From: Gammaproteobacteria bacterium
GTDB taxonomy: Bacteria > Pseudomonadota > Gammaproteobacteria > Steroidobacterales > Steroidobacteraceae
Direction: 5' to 3'
Length of the DNA: 64,000 nt
Assembly (NCBI GenBank): GCA_028293745.1
Contig: JAQGOF010000043.1
Span: forward strand, 1-64,000
The notes below the pieces were generated by a model. It made no database searches. It saw only the letters and a program-made list of their open reading frames with translations, and was not told the origin of the DNA. This document shows positions 20,553-30,853 of the stretch, piece after piece. Each line of letters starts with the position of its first letter. Within the stretch, counting starts at the first letter, position 1. Both the position numbers and the translations under genes were made by a program.

Positions 20553-21440
20553 ATGAATACCACTAAGTTGAAATCCGCTGGCGCCCGGTTGCGTGCAGCG
20601 ATTGAGGCTGAGCGGCCACTACAGATTGTGGGGACCGTGAATGCGTACTCGGCCCTGCTGGCGGAGCACAGCGGGTTTCGCGCCATCTACCTGTCGGGCG
20701 CCGGCGTGGCAAACGCATCCTTTGGTTTGCCGGATCTGGGGATCACGTCCCTGAATGATGTATGCGAGGACGTACGGCGCATCACTTCGGCCACGAATTT
20801 GCCGCTCCTGGTCGATGCCGATACCGGGTGGGGCGGCGCCTTCAATATTGCCCGCACCTGCGCCGATCTCATCAAGTCCGGCGCGGGCGGGATGCATCTG
20901 GAAGACCAGGTCGCGGCCAAGCGCTGCGGACACCGGCCAGGCAAGGCCCTGGTGCCGGCCGAAGAGATGGTCGATCGGATCAAGGCCGCAGTCGATGGCA
21001 GGACGGATTCCGAGTTCGTGGTCATGGCGCGCACCGATGCCCATGCGGTGGAGGGCCAGCAGGCGGCGGTCGATCGCGCTGCCGCCTACGTCGAGGCGGG
21101 CGCCGACCTGATCTTCGCCGAAGCGCTCAAGACGCTCGACGAATACAGGCAGTTCACCAGTGTCGTGCACGTCCCCGTGTTGGCCAACCTGACCGAGTTT
21201 GGACAAACACCGCTCTTCACCGTCGCCGATCTGGGTTCGGTGGGCGTGAGGTTGGTGTTGTACCCGCTGTCGGCATTCCGGGCCATGAGCCAGGCAGCGC
21301 TTGCCGTGTATGGCGCGATACGCAAGGACGGTACGCAGAAGAACGTCATCAACCTGATGCAGACGCGCGCCGGGTTGTACGACGTGCTCGGCTATCATGA
21401 ATACGAGCAGAAGCTCGACGAACTGTTTGGAAAGAACTAA
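20553..21440 (+). CDS. prpB: methylisocitrate lyase
   Basis: [58 protein letters not shown]. Confidence 0.9.
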   Translation: MNTTKLKSAGARLRAAIEAERPLQIVGTVNAYSALLAEHSGFRAIYLSGAGVANASFGLPDLGITSLNDVCEDVRRITSATNLPLLVDADTGWGGAFNIARTCADLIKSGAGGMHLEDQVAAKRCGHRPGKALVPAEEMVDRIKAAVDGRTDSEFVVMARTDAHAVEGQQAAVDRAAAYVEAGADLIFAEALKTLDEYRQFTSVVHVPVLANLTEFGQTPLFTVADLGSVGVRLVLYPLSAFRAMSQAALAVYGAIRKDGTQKNVINLMQTRAGLYDVLGYHEYEQKLDELFGKN

Positions 21441-21458
21441 CTGGGAATGAACTAAAGC

Positions 21459-22916
21459 ATGTCCTCGCACGATATCAAATCGGCCCAGCGGCCGGACCCG
21501 GACGCGGCGCTCGTAGCGATCGCCGATTACGCCAAAAGTTTCTCGATCAAAAGCAAGCAGGCGTATGACACCGCCCGGTATTGCCTCATGGATACGCTCG
21601 CCTGCGGCTTTCAGGCGCTGAAGTATCCCGCGTGCACCAAGCTCCTGGGACCCGTGGTCCCGGGAGCCGTGATGCCCGGCGGTGCCCGTGTGCCCGGCAC
21701 GTCGTTCGAGTTGGACCCGGTGCAGGCGGCCTTCAACATCGGGGCGATGATCCGCTGGCTGGACTTCAACGACACCTGGCTCGCCGCCGAGTGGGGTCAT
21801 CCGTCGGACAACCTGGGTGGGATTCTGGCGGTTGCGGACTATCTTGCACGCAAAGCCATCATGGAAGGCAAAACGCCCCCTACGGTGCGCGATGTCCTCA
21901 CCGGGATGATCAAGGCGCACGAGATCCAGGGCGTGTTGGCGCTGGAGAACAGCTTCAATCGAGTAGGACTGGATCATGTCATTCTCGTGCGAGTGGCATC
22001 CACGGCAGTAGTAACGGCAATGCTCGGAGGCACTCGAGAGCAGATCATCAACGCCGTTTCAAACGCCTGGATCGATGGCGGAGCGTTGCGCACTTATCGG
22101 CATGCCCCCAATACTGGTTCGCGCAAGAGTTGGGCAGCGGGCGATGCCACAAGCCGCGCTGTACGCCATGCCTTCATCTCCCTCACAGGGGAGATGGGAT
22201 ATCCGTCGGCCCTGAGTGCCAAGACCTGGGGCTTCTACGACGTGCTGTTCAAGAGCAAGCCCTTCTCCCTCCCCCAGCCGTTTGGCAGCTACGTGATGGA
22301 AAACGTGCTGTTCAAGATTTCCTTCCCGGCCGAGTTCCATTCGCAGACGGCGGTGGAGGCAGCGATGACGCTGCATCCTCAAGTGAAAGACCGGGTGGAT
22401 CAGATCGAGCGGATCGTCATCGAGACTCAGGAGCCCGGCGTACGGATCATCGACAAGACCGGTCCCCTGGCCAATCCAGCCGACCGCGATCACTGCATCC
22501 AATACATGGTGGCTGTGCCCTTGATCTTCGGTCGGCTCACGGCCGAGGACTACGAGGACACGGTCGCGCGCGACCCGCGCATCGATGCGCTACGGTCGAA
22601 GATGCAGGTGCGCGAGAACGCCGCCTTCACCGCAGATTACTACGCTGCCGACAAGCGTTATATCGGCAACGCAGTGCAGGTGTTCTTCAAGGACGGCACT
22701 TCCACCGCACGCTTACAAGTGGACTTCCCCATCGGGCACCGTAAGCGTCGTGCGGAAGGCATGCCGGTGTTGGTGAAGAAGTTTGAATCCTCGGTCGATG
22801 CCTACTTCCAGCCGAAGCAGGCCGAGCGGGTGAAGGCGCTGTTCGCCAACCCCAACCTCGATGACCTGCCGGTCAACGAGTTGGTGGCGGCGATGGTGAC
22901 CAACGGCGCGGGATAA
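21459..22916 (+). CDS. prpD: 2-methylcitrate dehydratase (MmgE/PrpD family)
   Basis: [51 protein letters not shown]. Confidence 0.9.
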   Translation: MSSHDIKSAQRPDPDAALVAIADYAKSFSIKSKQAYDTARYCLMDTLACGFQALKYPACTKLLGPVVPGAVMPGGARVPGTSFELDPVQAAFNIGAMIRWLDFNDTWLAAEWGHPSDNLGGILAVADYLARKAIMEGKTPPTVRDVLTGMIKAHEIQGVLALENSFNRVGLDHVILVRVASTAVVTAMLGGTREQIINAVSNAWIDGGALRTYRHAPNTGSRKSWAAGDATSRAVRHAFISLTGEMGYPSALSAKTWGFYDVLFKSKPFSLPQPFGSYVMENVLFKISFPAEFHSQTAVEAAMTLHPQVKDRVDQIERIVIETQEPGVRIIDKTGPLANPADRDHCIQYMVAVPLIFGRLTAEDYEDTVARDPRIDALRSKMQVRENAAFTADYYAADKRYIGNAVQVFFKDGTSTARLQVDFPIGHRKRRAEGMPVLVKKFESSVDAYFQPKQAERVKALFANPNLDDLPVNELVAAMVTNGAG

Positions 22917-22992
22917 GCACAGGACACGAGCGTCACCCTCGACTTGACTGGGGCTCAGGACCCCGGTTTGCTGGCCGTAAAACATCCCATTC

Positions 22993-24531
22993 ATGGATGT
23001 GCGGATGACACCCCCGGCACGCTCGCGCCCCCGGCACAGACTCGAACGACCCGTCCAGGCGACGCTCGCCGTCGCAATGATGTTGGCCGGCTGCGCAGTC
23101 GGCCCCAACTTCAAACGGCCCAACCCGCCAACGGCCGCATATCCTGTTCCGCCAAAGGCCGAGGGGTTACAGAGCATCACGTTCGGCGGAGATGTTGCAG
23201 CTGACTGGTACACCGTGTTCCATTCCGAGTCGCTCAATACACTGGTGCAGGAAGCGTTGCGGGCCAATCCGAATCTCGAGGGCGCTCGCCACAGCCTCCT
23301 CGCTGCGCAATACGAGTTGCAGGTGGTGGCTGGCTCGGCGCTCCCGCAGCTGGAGGTAGGCACGAAGGCCTCCCGCGCAAAGATCAACGGGAGCTTTCTT
23401 TACCAGCCTGCCGAAATGCTGCAGGTGACCGGCAACCAATACAGCCTCGGTCCCTCGCTCGCGTACGACCTCGATGTGTTCGGCCGTATCCGCCGGACTA
23501 TCGAATCGCAGGCTGCGCAGACCGACCAGGTGGGTCATCAGGCCCTGAACGTGTACATCACTCTGATCAGTGAAGTCGTGCTGACCGCCTTTGACTTCGC
23601 GGCGTCTGCCGCGCAGCTCGCGGTCACACGTGAGCTCGTCGATGATCTGCAGGCACAGTATGACTTGACACAGACACTGGAAAACGCCGGTAAGACGACC
23701 CGCAGTGACACCTTGCAGGCGAAGTCTCAGCTGGAAAATACGCGGGCCGGCCTGCCGGGACTCGAGAAGCAGCGTGACATTTATCGAAATACGCTGTTGC
23801 GACTCAACGCCAGGACGCCCGACGACAGTGCATTGCCGCCACTGGCGCTGAGTGACTTTGCCCTGCCCGCGCAATTGCCACTATCGTTGCCCTCCCAACT
23901 GGTCCGGCAACGTCCCGACGTGCTCGAGGCGGAAGACACGCTGCACCAGGCAAGCGCCGGGATCGGTGTCGCCGAAGCTGCCCGCTTCCCCTCGTTCAAC
24001 ATCTCTGCCCAGTACGCACAGCAATCGGGCAAAACGAGTGATCTGTTCACCAGGGCCGCACAAATCTGGTCGGCAGGCCTCAACGTCACACAGCCTGTCT
24101 TTGAGGGTGGCCGCCTGCGCGCGCGGGAAAAAGAGGCCCGCCAGCTATTCCTGCAGGCCCAGGCGCAATACCGCGGAACCGTGATCGATGCGCTCATGGA
24201 GGTGGCCGATGCAATGCAGGCGCTCCAACACGACACCGACGCTTACAACGCGCATAACACGGCATTGGATGCCGCACGGGCGAATCGTGATCTCGCGCGC
24301 GTTCAGTTCGAGAGAGGACTGGTGAGCGAGCTCGTGGTACTGACAGCCGAACAGCAGTATCAGAACGGAGTGCTGACCCAGGTACAGGCGGACGCGCAGC
24401 GTTTTGCCGATGCCGCGAATCTCTTCCATGCGCTGGGCGGCGGCTGGTGGAACGCGAAGGCGGATCCCATCCTGGAGCCGGTAACACGAGATTCCGCGCT
24501 GAGCCTGCCAGGTGCCCCCTATGGCCGATAA
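22993..24531 (+). CDS. efflux outer membrane factor, NodT/OprM family lipoprotein
   Basis: LAGCAVGPNFKRPNPP lipobox and GPNF motif; LPSQLVRQRPDVLEAE. Confidence 0.93.
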   Translation: MDVRMTPPARSRPRHRLERPVQATLAVAMMLAGCAVGPNFKRPNPPTAAYPVPPKAEGLQSITFGGDVAADWYTVFHSESLNTLVQEALRANPNLEGARHSLLAAQYELQVVAGSALPQLEVGTKASRAKINGSFLYQPAEMLQVTGNQYSLGPSLAYDLDVFGRIRRTIESQAAQTDQVGHQALNVYITLISEVVLTAFDFAASAAQLAVTRELVDDLQAQYDLTQTLENAGKTTRSDTLQAKSQLENTRAGLPGLEKQRDIYRNTLLRLNARTPDDSALPPLALSDFALPAQLPLSLPSQLVRQRPDVLEAEDTLHQASAGIGVAEAARFPSFNISAQYAQQSGKTSDLFTRAAQIWSAGLNVTQPVFEGGRLRAREKEARQLFLQAQAQYRGTVIDALMEVADAMQALQHDTDAYNAHNTALDAARANRDLARVQFERGLVSELVVLTAEQQYQNGVLTQVQADAQRFADAANLFHALGGGWWNAKADPILEPVTRDSALSLPGAPYGR

Positions 24532-25756
24532 AGACCACGGGGACAACGAGTCAGCGGCCGGCAGGCAGGGGGACGAGGAGCGGCGTGGCCAACACAAACG
24601 CTCGCGCAGGTTCCTCTGGATCTTCGCCGCGGCTTGCGTCGTCATCGGCATCGGCGTCCTTCTGTATCACCTCCTCTACGGCCAGTACCATGTCAAAACC
24701 AAGGACGCCTACGTCGGTGGCAACCTGATCCGTCTACAGCCACAGGTCAGCGGAACCGTCACTTTCATTGCTGCCGATCAAACACAACCTGTCCAGCTGG
24801 CACAGACATTGGTTCAGTTGGACCCGAAGGATATGGACGTGTCTCTGTCTCAGGCCAAGGCAAACCTGGCGCAGACGGTTCGGGATGTGGTGCAGCTGTT
24901 TGCCGAAGAACGGCGCCAGGAAGCACTGATGTTCGCGCAGGAGGCGCAATTGGCGCTCGCCAACAAGGAGCTGGCCCGCGACCGCGGCTTGATAGCGTCG
25001 CACGGAATTTCACAGGAACAGCTGGATCGGACGGAGGAGAGCGCACGCAATGCGCAAGCCGGTATCCGGCAGGCGCGCGCCGCGCTCGAATCGGTTCGCG
25101 CACAGATCGCAGGTACTCAACCTGAAACTCATCCTCGCGTGTTGCTGGCTGAATCGAATCTGAGATTGGCGTGGCTGGCGAAAAACAGAACCGCGGTACG
25201 CGCTCCCCTGTCCGGGTACATGGTGCGCCGCCAGGTACAACTCGGACAACAGGTGAGCCCTGCCACGGAAATGGTCGCGATCGCACCGCTCGATACCGTG
25301 TGGATCGATGCCAATTTCAAGGAGACGCAGCTCGAGAACATCCGTATTAACCAACCCGTCGCCATCAAGGCTGATATCTATGGCTCGCACTTCAAGTATC
25401 ACGGCCGGGTGCTGGGGCTCACCGCGGGGACGGGCGCCGCGCTGGCGGTCCTTCCTCCTGAGAACGCGACCGGGAACTGGATCAAGATCGTGCAGCGCGT
25501 GCCGGTGCGTATAGGACTCGATCGCAACGAGCTGCGCGACCATCCCTTGTATCTCGGACTATCCACCACGGTTGATGTGGATGTGCACGATCTCAGCGGA
25601 GCCTCGCTGTCGCGTGTACCCGTCTGGCCTGCAGCGATGCAGACCAACGTGTATGCAGAGCAGGATGCGGGCGTAAGTATCGAGATAGACCGGATCGTCC
25701 GCGAGAATCTGCAGGGGTCCGCATCCAACTCCCCGACGGCCAGCACGTCCCCGTGA
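24512..25756 (+). CDS. HlyD/EmrA-type periplasmic adaptor
   Basis: Single N-terminal TM, VKTKDAYVGGNLIRLQPQVSGTV, VWIDANFKETQLENIRINQPV. Confidence 0.93.
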   Translation: MPPMADKDHGDNESAAGRQGDEERRGQHKRSRRFLWIFAAACVVIGIGVLLYHLLYGQYHVKTKDAYVGGNLIRLQPQVSGTVTFIAADQTQPVQLAQTLVQLDPKDMDVSLSQAKANLAQTVRDVVQLFAEERRQEALMFAQEAQLALANKELARDRGLIASHGISQEQLDRTEESARNAQAGIRQARAALESVRAQIAGTQPETHPRVLLAESNLRLAWLAKNRTAVRAPLSGYMVRRQVQLGQQVSPATEMVAIAPLDTVWIDANFKETQLENIRINQPVAIKADIYGSHFKYHGRVLGLTAGTGAALAVLPPENATGNWIKIVQRVPVRIGLDRNELRDHPLYLGLSTTVDVDVHDLSGASLSRVPVWPAAMQTNVYAEQDAGVSIEIDRIVRENLQGSASNSPTASTSP

Positions 25757-27306
25757 GCTCGCGCGGAGGACCGGCTGGCGGTACGAGCAATCCCTGGCTG
25801 ATTGCGCCGGTTGTCGCGCTGGCCGCCTTCATGGAGGTGCTCGACATCTCGGTGGCCAATGTCGCCCTGCCCCACATTGCAGGCGATCTGTCCGCGAGCC
25901 AGGACGAGTCCACGTGGACTTTGACCAGTTACCTCGTGACCAACGCCATCGTGATGCCCATTTCCGGGTGGCTGTCCGACCGGTTCGGGCGCAAGCGCTT
26001 TTTTTTGAGCTGCATCATCGGCTTCACGGTCAGCTCGCTGCTGTGCGGCCTTGCGCCGAGCCTCGGAATGCTCGTCATGTTGCGGGCGTTGCAAGGGGCG
26101 GCCGGCGGCGGGCTGCAACCCACCGGACAGGCGATTCTCAACGATGCTTTTCCGCCCGAACAGCGCGGCATGGCAACTGCCATCTACGCCATGGCGGTGG
26201 TCTTCGCACCTGCAATCGGGCCGACGATCGGCGGTTGGCTGACCGATAACTACGAGTGGCGCTGGGTATTCCTCATCAATGTGCCGGTGGGCATTGCGCT
26301 GATTTATCTGATCGCCTTTCTCGTACATACGCCCAACGAGGAAGCCAAAGCCGACAGCGGCAAAAGCGACTGGCTCGGATTGGGGCTCATCGCAATCAGC
26401 CTCGGCTGCCTGCAGATCGTGTTGGATCGTGGGCAGGAAGACGACTGGTTCGCCTCTGGAGCGATCACGACGCTGACCATCGCGTCGGCGATCGGATTCG
26501 TGCTGCTCGTCTGGTGGGAGCTGCCGCATCCACATCCCGTGGTGGATCTGCGATTACTCAAGCGCCGCGACTTCGGAGTCGGATTCGTCCTGATGCTGTG
26601 CTTCGGCTTCGTGCTCCTGGGCAGCACCTACCTGCTGCCTGCCTTTGCCCAGAGCCTGATGGGTTACCGCGCAACCGAGGCCGGCGAGATCATCATGCCC
26701 GGCGGGTTGCTGCTCCTCGTGCTGTTCCCTCTGATCGGCCGCATCGTGAACAAGGTCGATCTGAGGCTGATGATCGCCCTCGGCATCCTGGTCTGCGGGT
26801 CCGCAATCTGGTGGATGACCAATTTCTACCTGGGCGTCGCCTTCTGGGTCCTGGCGCTGGCGCGTACCTGGCAGGCCGCCGGGCTTGCGTTTCTGTTTCT
26901 GCCGCTCAACGCCCTGGCGTTCCGTGACGTGCCCAAGGATCGGACGGGCTACGCCTCTGCGCTCATCAACCTGGCGCGCAATTTTGGCGGCAGCATCGGA
27001 ATTTCCGTGGCTTCGACCATCGTCACGCGGCGGCAACAGTTTCATCAGAACCGGCTGGTCGAGCATTTGCAGCCGTTGAACCCTGCATACAATGAATTCG
27101 TCGCGAAGCTCGATCACGTGGTGGGTAGCGCCGGGTCGGGCCAGCAGTCGCTCGCGCGTGGCTTTCAGTTAGCCTCCGAGCAGATCCTGCTGTTGAGCTA
27201 CCTCGACGCGTTCAAGTTCCTGGCGGTAGCCTTCCTGGGATTGCTGCCCCTCCTGCTGCTCGTGCGAGGGGGCGCCGCCAGTGGCAGCGCCGGTGGGGCC
27301 GCGTAG
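25753..27306 (+). CDS. DHA2 family (EmrB-like) drug:H+ MFS transporter
   Basis: AFMEVLDISVANVALPHIAGDLSAS..., SGWLSDRFGRKRFF, overlaps adaptor by 4 bp. Confidence 0.93.
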   Translation: MSSRGGPAGGTSNPWLIAPVVALAAFMEVLDISVANVALPHIAGDLSASQDESTWTLTSYLVTNAIVMPISGWLSDRFGRKRFFLSCIIGFTVSSLLCGLAPSLGMLVMLRALQGAAGGGLQPTGQAILNDAFPPEQRGMATAIYAMAVVFAPAIGPTIGGWLTDNYEWRWVFLINVPVGIALIYLIAFLVHTPNEEAKADSGKSDWLGLGLIAISLGCLQIVLDRGQEDDWFASGAITTLTIASAIGFVLLVWWELPHPHPVVDLRLLKRRDFGVGFVLMLCFGFVLLGSTYLLPAFAQSLMGYRATEAGEIIMPGGLLLLVLFPLIGRIVNKVDLRLMIALGILVCGSAIWWMTNFYLGVAFWVLALARTWQAAGLAFLFLPLNALAFRDVPKDRTGYASALINLARNFGGSIGISVASTIVTRRQQFHQNRLVEHLQPLNPAYNEFVAKLDHVVGSAGSGQQSLARGFQLASEQILLLSYLDAFKFLAVAFLGLLPLLLLVRGGAASGSAGGAA

Positions 27307-27500
27307 CATTTTGCCGATACAGGCTGCCGCCTGCCGGTGGCCCGTCCTTTCGCTAAACGCGAAGCCGAAGCCAAAGCCATCGCCACCGCACTCGCACAAA
27401 CCAACTCCCGCCGCGAAGAGCGCGCAGCGGGTGTTGTAGACGCGAATTTTGCCGTTGACAGAATTCGTCAGGGCCAGGGGTCGTAGAGCTCAGCGCACCT

Positions 27501-28175
27501 TCACTTCTTCGGAGCAGGCGGCTTCACCTCAAAGCCGAGCGGCTGCTTCTCACAGGTCACGTGCGTGTTCCAGTCGGCGAAGGCGCCCTTGGGGTTCTCT
27601 TCGAAGGCCCACACGTGCATCTCGTAGAAAGCCGGCAGGCCGTACCGGTTCGGCGCGTCGACCAGGTTCATCAGGTGGCCATCCACGGAAGGCGTTGCAG
27701 GGCCGTTGGGATTGAGCTTCGTCCAGGCGGCGGCGTCATGGATGAATTCCACGCCGACCAGGACCAGCTCGCCATTGGCCTGCGGCTCATAGATCAGGGC
27801 TGCAGGCGCCGCAGGGTCGATTTTGCCGGTCGCCGTGCGCTTGGAATTCACGATATGAATACCCATCGCCCCGGTCTCATTGCCACTGACGCACGTGGTT
27901 ACGAGGTCCCACCCCTCCTTTGCCGTGACAGCCTCAAAGTGCTTGTACTTCTTCGTGGAGTCGAAAACCTTCCTGACCAACGCCGAGTCCTGCACTCCAT
28001 GATGCTCATCATGATCGTGGCCCATGAACTTGGTGTAATCGGGCGTGTAGTCGACCGTGTCGGCTGCCAGGGCTGCCAGCGGTAACAACATCAGAGCCAT
28101 GGCAGCCCACCCCCGCGAAATGTTGCCGCGAACCGCGCGGCGGATCGGATTCCGGAATGATGCGTTCATTGTCAT
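27501..28175 (-). CDS. hypothetical secreted protein
   Basis: signal-peptide-like N-terminus; histidine/acid cluster MGHDHDEHHG; family not recognised. Confidence 0.65.
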   Translation of the reverse strand: MTMNASFRNPIRRAVRGNISRGWAAMALMLLPLAALAADTVDYTPDYTKFMGHDHDEHHGVQDSALVRKVFDSTKKYKHFEAVTAKEGWDLVTTCVSGNETGAMGIHIVNSKRTATGKIDPAAPAALIYEPQANGELVLVGVEFIHDAAAWTKLNPNGPATPSVDGHLMNLVDAPNRYGLPAFYEMHVWAFEENPKGAFADWNTHVTCEKQPLGFEVKPPAPKK

Positions 28176-28192
28176 TTCCCTCTTTGCAGGCG

Positions 28193-28504
28193 TTACTTGT
28201 AGAAATAAGGATCGAGAATGCGAACTTCCGTGATGCGCTCGACCGGCAGCTTGTTGCGGCTCGCCGTGCGGCGGATCGCCTCAGGTGATGGCCCGTCGTA
28301 CACGCAAAATGTCTTCTTCTTGTCCGCGCTCACGTAGGAAACGACCCAGGTGACCTCGTCTGCGGCATTGCCCTCCACGAGGGCGAGGCACGTCCTGACG
28401 CCCTCGTCGTCAACGGGAATCCGAAGTCCGTCGGGAAATTCTCTTTCGACTACGTACCGTGGCATTTGGACATCCCCGTTCGGGCGGACCGTGTTACCCC
28501 GCAC
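28193..28504 (-). CDS. DUF4242 domain protein (nickel-binding SCO4226-like family)
   Basis: MPRYVVEREFPDG... start likely 28462; TFCVYDGPSPEAIRRTASRNKLPVERITEVRILDP. Confidence 0.75.
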   Translation of the reverse strand: MRGNTVRPNGDVQMPRYVVEREFPDGLRIPVDDEGVRTCLALVEGNAADEVTWVVSYVSADKKKTFCVYDGPSPEAIRRTASRNKLPVERITEVRILDPYFYK

Positions 28505-28625
28505 GATAGGGATGGGCGGCTGCGGTCAAATCGGGAGAATTACCCAAATTAAGGTCGGGACATCCCCAGTTTACGAGCGCCCGCTGACACCTTCGGGCGC
28601 CGCTGAGTTGCATTGAGCGGCGCCG

Positions 28626-29363
28626 TCAATCCTGAGAACGATTCCCGGCAGCCATGGCGATGAGCTCTTTCCGGTAGGCCTCCAGCTCAGCCCATCGCGG
28701 CGTCTGCCCGTACTCGCGTTGTTGCTCGTCGCTCACTCGCTGGGACACGGCATGGATCAGTGCCGAAAAGGTGGCGGGATCGAATGTCCGGCGGGCGAAG
28801 TCGATGGGATTGCCCGCCAGGGGCCTGCGCAGGGCCAACTTTCTCACCAGGTTGATGGCGAATGGGGCGCACGCCAGACAGTCAAAGGACAACGCCAGAA
28901 ATGACTTGCCCGACACATGCAGCTCACGGCGGCGGATGTAGATGTAACCGACTGCGGCCAGGATCACAACATAGAAGGCGGCCATGAGCACCACAAGCTC
29001 GATCCCCGTGCCCAACAGAAGGAGCTCCACCGGCAGAGCGAGCAACAGCACCCACAGGGCGATGACGACATACCGCAGTGGCTCGAGGGCTGCAAGGAAT
29101 GCATCCAGCTCCTCGCGCGACTCGTGCTCCTGGCGGCTGTCAGCCTCCGACCACCGGACTCGAAACTGCGGGAGCGCAGGCATGAACGGATTCAGGAAAC
29201 ACACCCGCCGCCCGGCCAGCAGCAGGGAGGAGCTCGTCGCGAAGCTCCACCTGCCGGACCGCCGCGCAAACAGCAGCTCGTTCGAGTACAGCAGCAACGT
29301 CGAATCGAACAGGTAGAGGCCGACTGCTCCGAGAGGCAACAACACCTCGAATGAGGGCATCAA
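28626..29363 (-). CDS. hypothetical membrane protein
   Basis: 245 aa with hydrophobic segments; 4 bp overlap with upstream DUF2167 gene. Confidence 0.65.
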   Translation of the reverse strand: MMPSFEVLLPLGAVGLYLFDSTLLLYSNELLFARRSGRWSFATSSSLLLAGRRVCFLNPFMPALPQFRVRWSEADSRQEHESREELDAFLAALEPLRYVVIALWVLLLALPVELLLLGTGIELVVLMAAFYVVILAAVGYIYIRRRELHVSGKSFLALSFDCLACAPFAINLVRKLALRRPLAGNPIDFARRTFDPATFSALIHAVSQRVSDEQQREYGQTPRWAELEAYRKELIAMAAGNRSQD

Positions 29364-30271
29364 ACCTCTTTTTTCGTGAACAGCCTGCGCAGCCAGGCTA
29401 CCGCGGCGACGGCCGCGGCAGCGATGAACTTCCAGGCCACTGCCAGAAAGCCGGCGAGCACCGAGAACAGGCCCTTCTTCGCAGCGACCGCCGCAACGCC
29501 TCCGACGATCAACGCGGCAAGGCCGTACTTGGCAACCTTGTCACCACTACGCCAGTCGGCGTAGGTCTCGCCGGGGTTGAATGCATAACCTGTCAGAATG
29601 TTGTCCAGGCTGCTTTCGGCTTCGTGGAGATTGGCCGGATCGGTCACCATGATGACGGAGGTATAGCCCCTTCTTCCCAGGATCTTGGTCGAGAAGTTGA
29701 CGGCGCGCCCGTCCTGTGACTCGAGAATTGTCGCCCACTCCAGCCGCTTCGTAGTCGTGTTGTAGACAGGAGGAGTTGCCCAATCCACCAGGTGCAGAGA
29801 ACCCCACCCGCGGTGCTGACGCTCGGTATTGGCATTTTGGGTGTTCTCCTTCAGCGTCTTCAATAGCGCCGAGGCATCGATCTTCTCATCGTCCTTGACA
29901 TAACCTTCAGCCGAGAACTCGAGGTACGCCTGCCACTGCAAGTTGCGCGGCGCGACCATCACCTCCCGCCCGTTACCCAGGTTGTGCTGCAACTCGAGGA
30001 ACTTCGAGGTGTTACGGGCATCCAGGTACACGTACTGCTCGGGAATGGCGAGCTTCGCATCGCCCTCCGCGGTGACCGTGGCTGGACCCTTGATCCAGTC
30101 GAGAGCGCGCATCCTCTCGAGGAATGCTTTCTGCTCGGCCGCCAGCGGCTCGGAAGGCGCCTCCTGGGCGTAAACCGCGGCGCGGCCTACCACCAGCATC
30201 ACGTTGATAAGCGCGATGGCGCTCCATGCCCCGTGCAAGCGCATGTAGGTTGTGCGGCCATGCGAGCGCAT
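29360..30271 (-). CDS. DUF2167 membrane protein
   Basis: GPATVTAEGDAKLAIPEQYVYLDA...FSAEGYVKDDEKIDASALLKTLKENT...W...PPVYNTTTKRLEWA...RGYTSVIMVTDP. Confidence 0.85.
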   Translation of the reverse strand: MRSHGRTTYMRLHGAWSAIALINVMLVVGRAAVYAQEAPSEPLAAEQKAFLERMRALDWIKGPATVTAEGDAKLAIPEQYVYLDARNTSKFLELQHNLGNGREVMVAPRNLQWQAYLEFSAEGYVKDDEKIDASALLKTLKENTQNANTERQHRGWGSLHLVDWATPPVYNTTTKRLEWATILESQDGRAVNFSTKILGRRGYTSVIMVTDPANLHEAESSLDNILTGYAFNPGETYADWRSGDKVAKYGLAALIVGGVAAVAAKKGLFSVLAGFLAVAWKFIAAAAVAAVAWLRRLFTKKEV

Positions 30272-30347
30272 CTATGAACCCCAGTGATCGGGTGGAAGCT
30301 GCGATACTAGCATTGGTGCTTATGAATATTGGAACGCTGATTCTGTT

Positions 30348-30806
30348 ATGCGCGCTCGGCGCTCTGAGCCTATGGTACATCGCACGTTGGTACCTGCTGG
30401 AGCGGGCGCGGTGCTCGGTGCCTGGCTGGGCGTCGGGGTGGTCGCCCGCCTCCCGCGCCGGGCCATTCAGGTTGGAATGGGCGTGGCACTGCTCATTTCG
30501 GCGCTGCTGTTCCTGTCCCGCAATCTCGGCTGGATGCCCGGTGGCGGTGATGCGCTGGGACTGCACGATGGCCGCCTGCTGTTTGCCATTGGCGTCAATT
30601 TTGTGCTTGGCGCGCTGATGATGCTGGGTGTGGGCCTGTATGCCCCCTGCCTGATCCTGGTAAGCCTGCTCGGGATGAACCCACTGGCCGCCTTCCCCAT
30701 CATGATGGGTGCCTGCGCCTTCCTGATGCCCATCGGCGGCGCCAGGTTCATGCAGGTGAACCGCTACAGCCTGCGTGCAGCCCTTGGTCTTACCAGTGTG
30801 GGTTAA
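30348..30806 (+). pseudogene. truncated TauE/SafE-type permease remnant
   Basis: GAVLGAWLGVGVVARLPRRAIQVGMGVALLISALLF...VNFVLGALMMLGVGLYAPCLILVSLLGMNPLAAFPIMMGACAFLMPIGG...RAALGLTSVG*; both N-terminal and C-terminal parts absent. Confidence 0.65.
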
Positions 30807-30853
30807 CCTTGGGGCCGAGATCGGCTGACAGGCGGCGGATCGATTCGGAAGGC

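Noticed and set aside
20619-21977. 452 aa minus-strand ORF opposite prpB/prpD
   Set aside because: Antisense to two strongly conserved genes; composition (R/G/H-rich) is typical of a high-GC shadow ORF
21581-22744. 387 aa plus-strand ORF inside prpD
   Set aside because: Alternative frame of prpD; Arg/Gly-rich shadow translation
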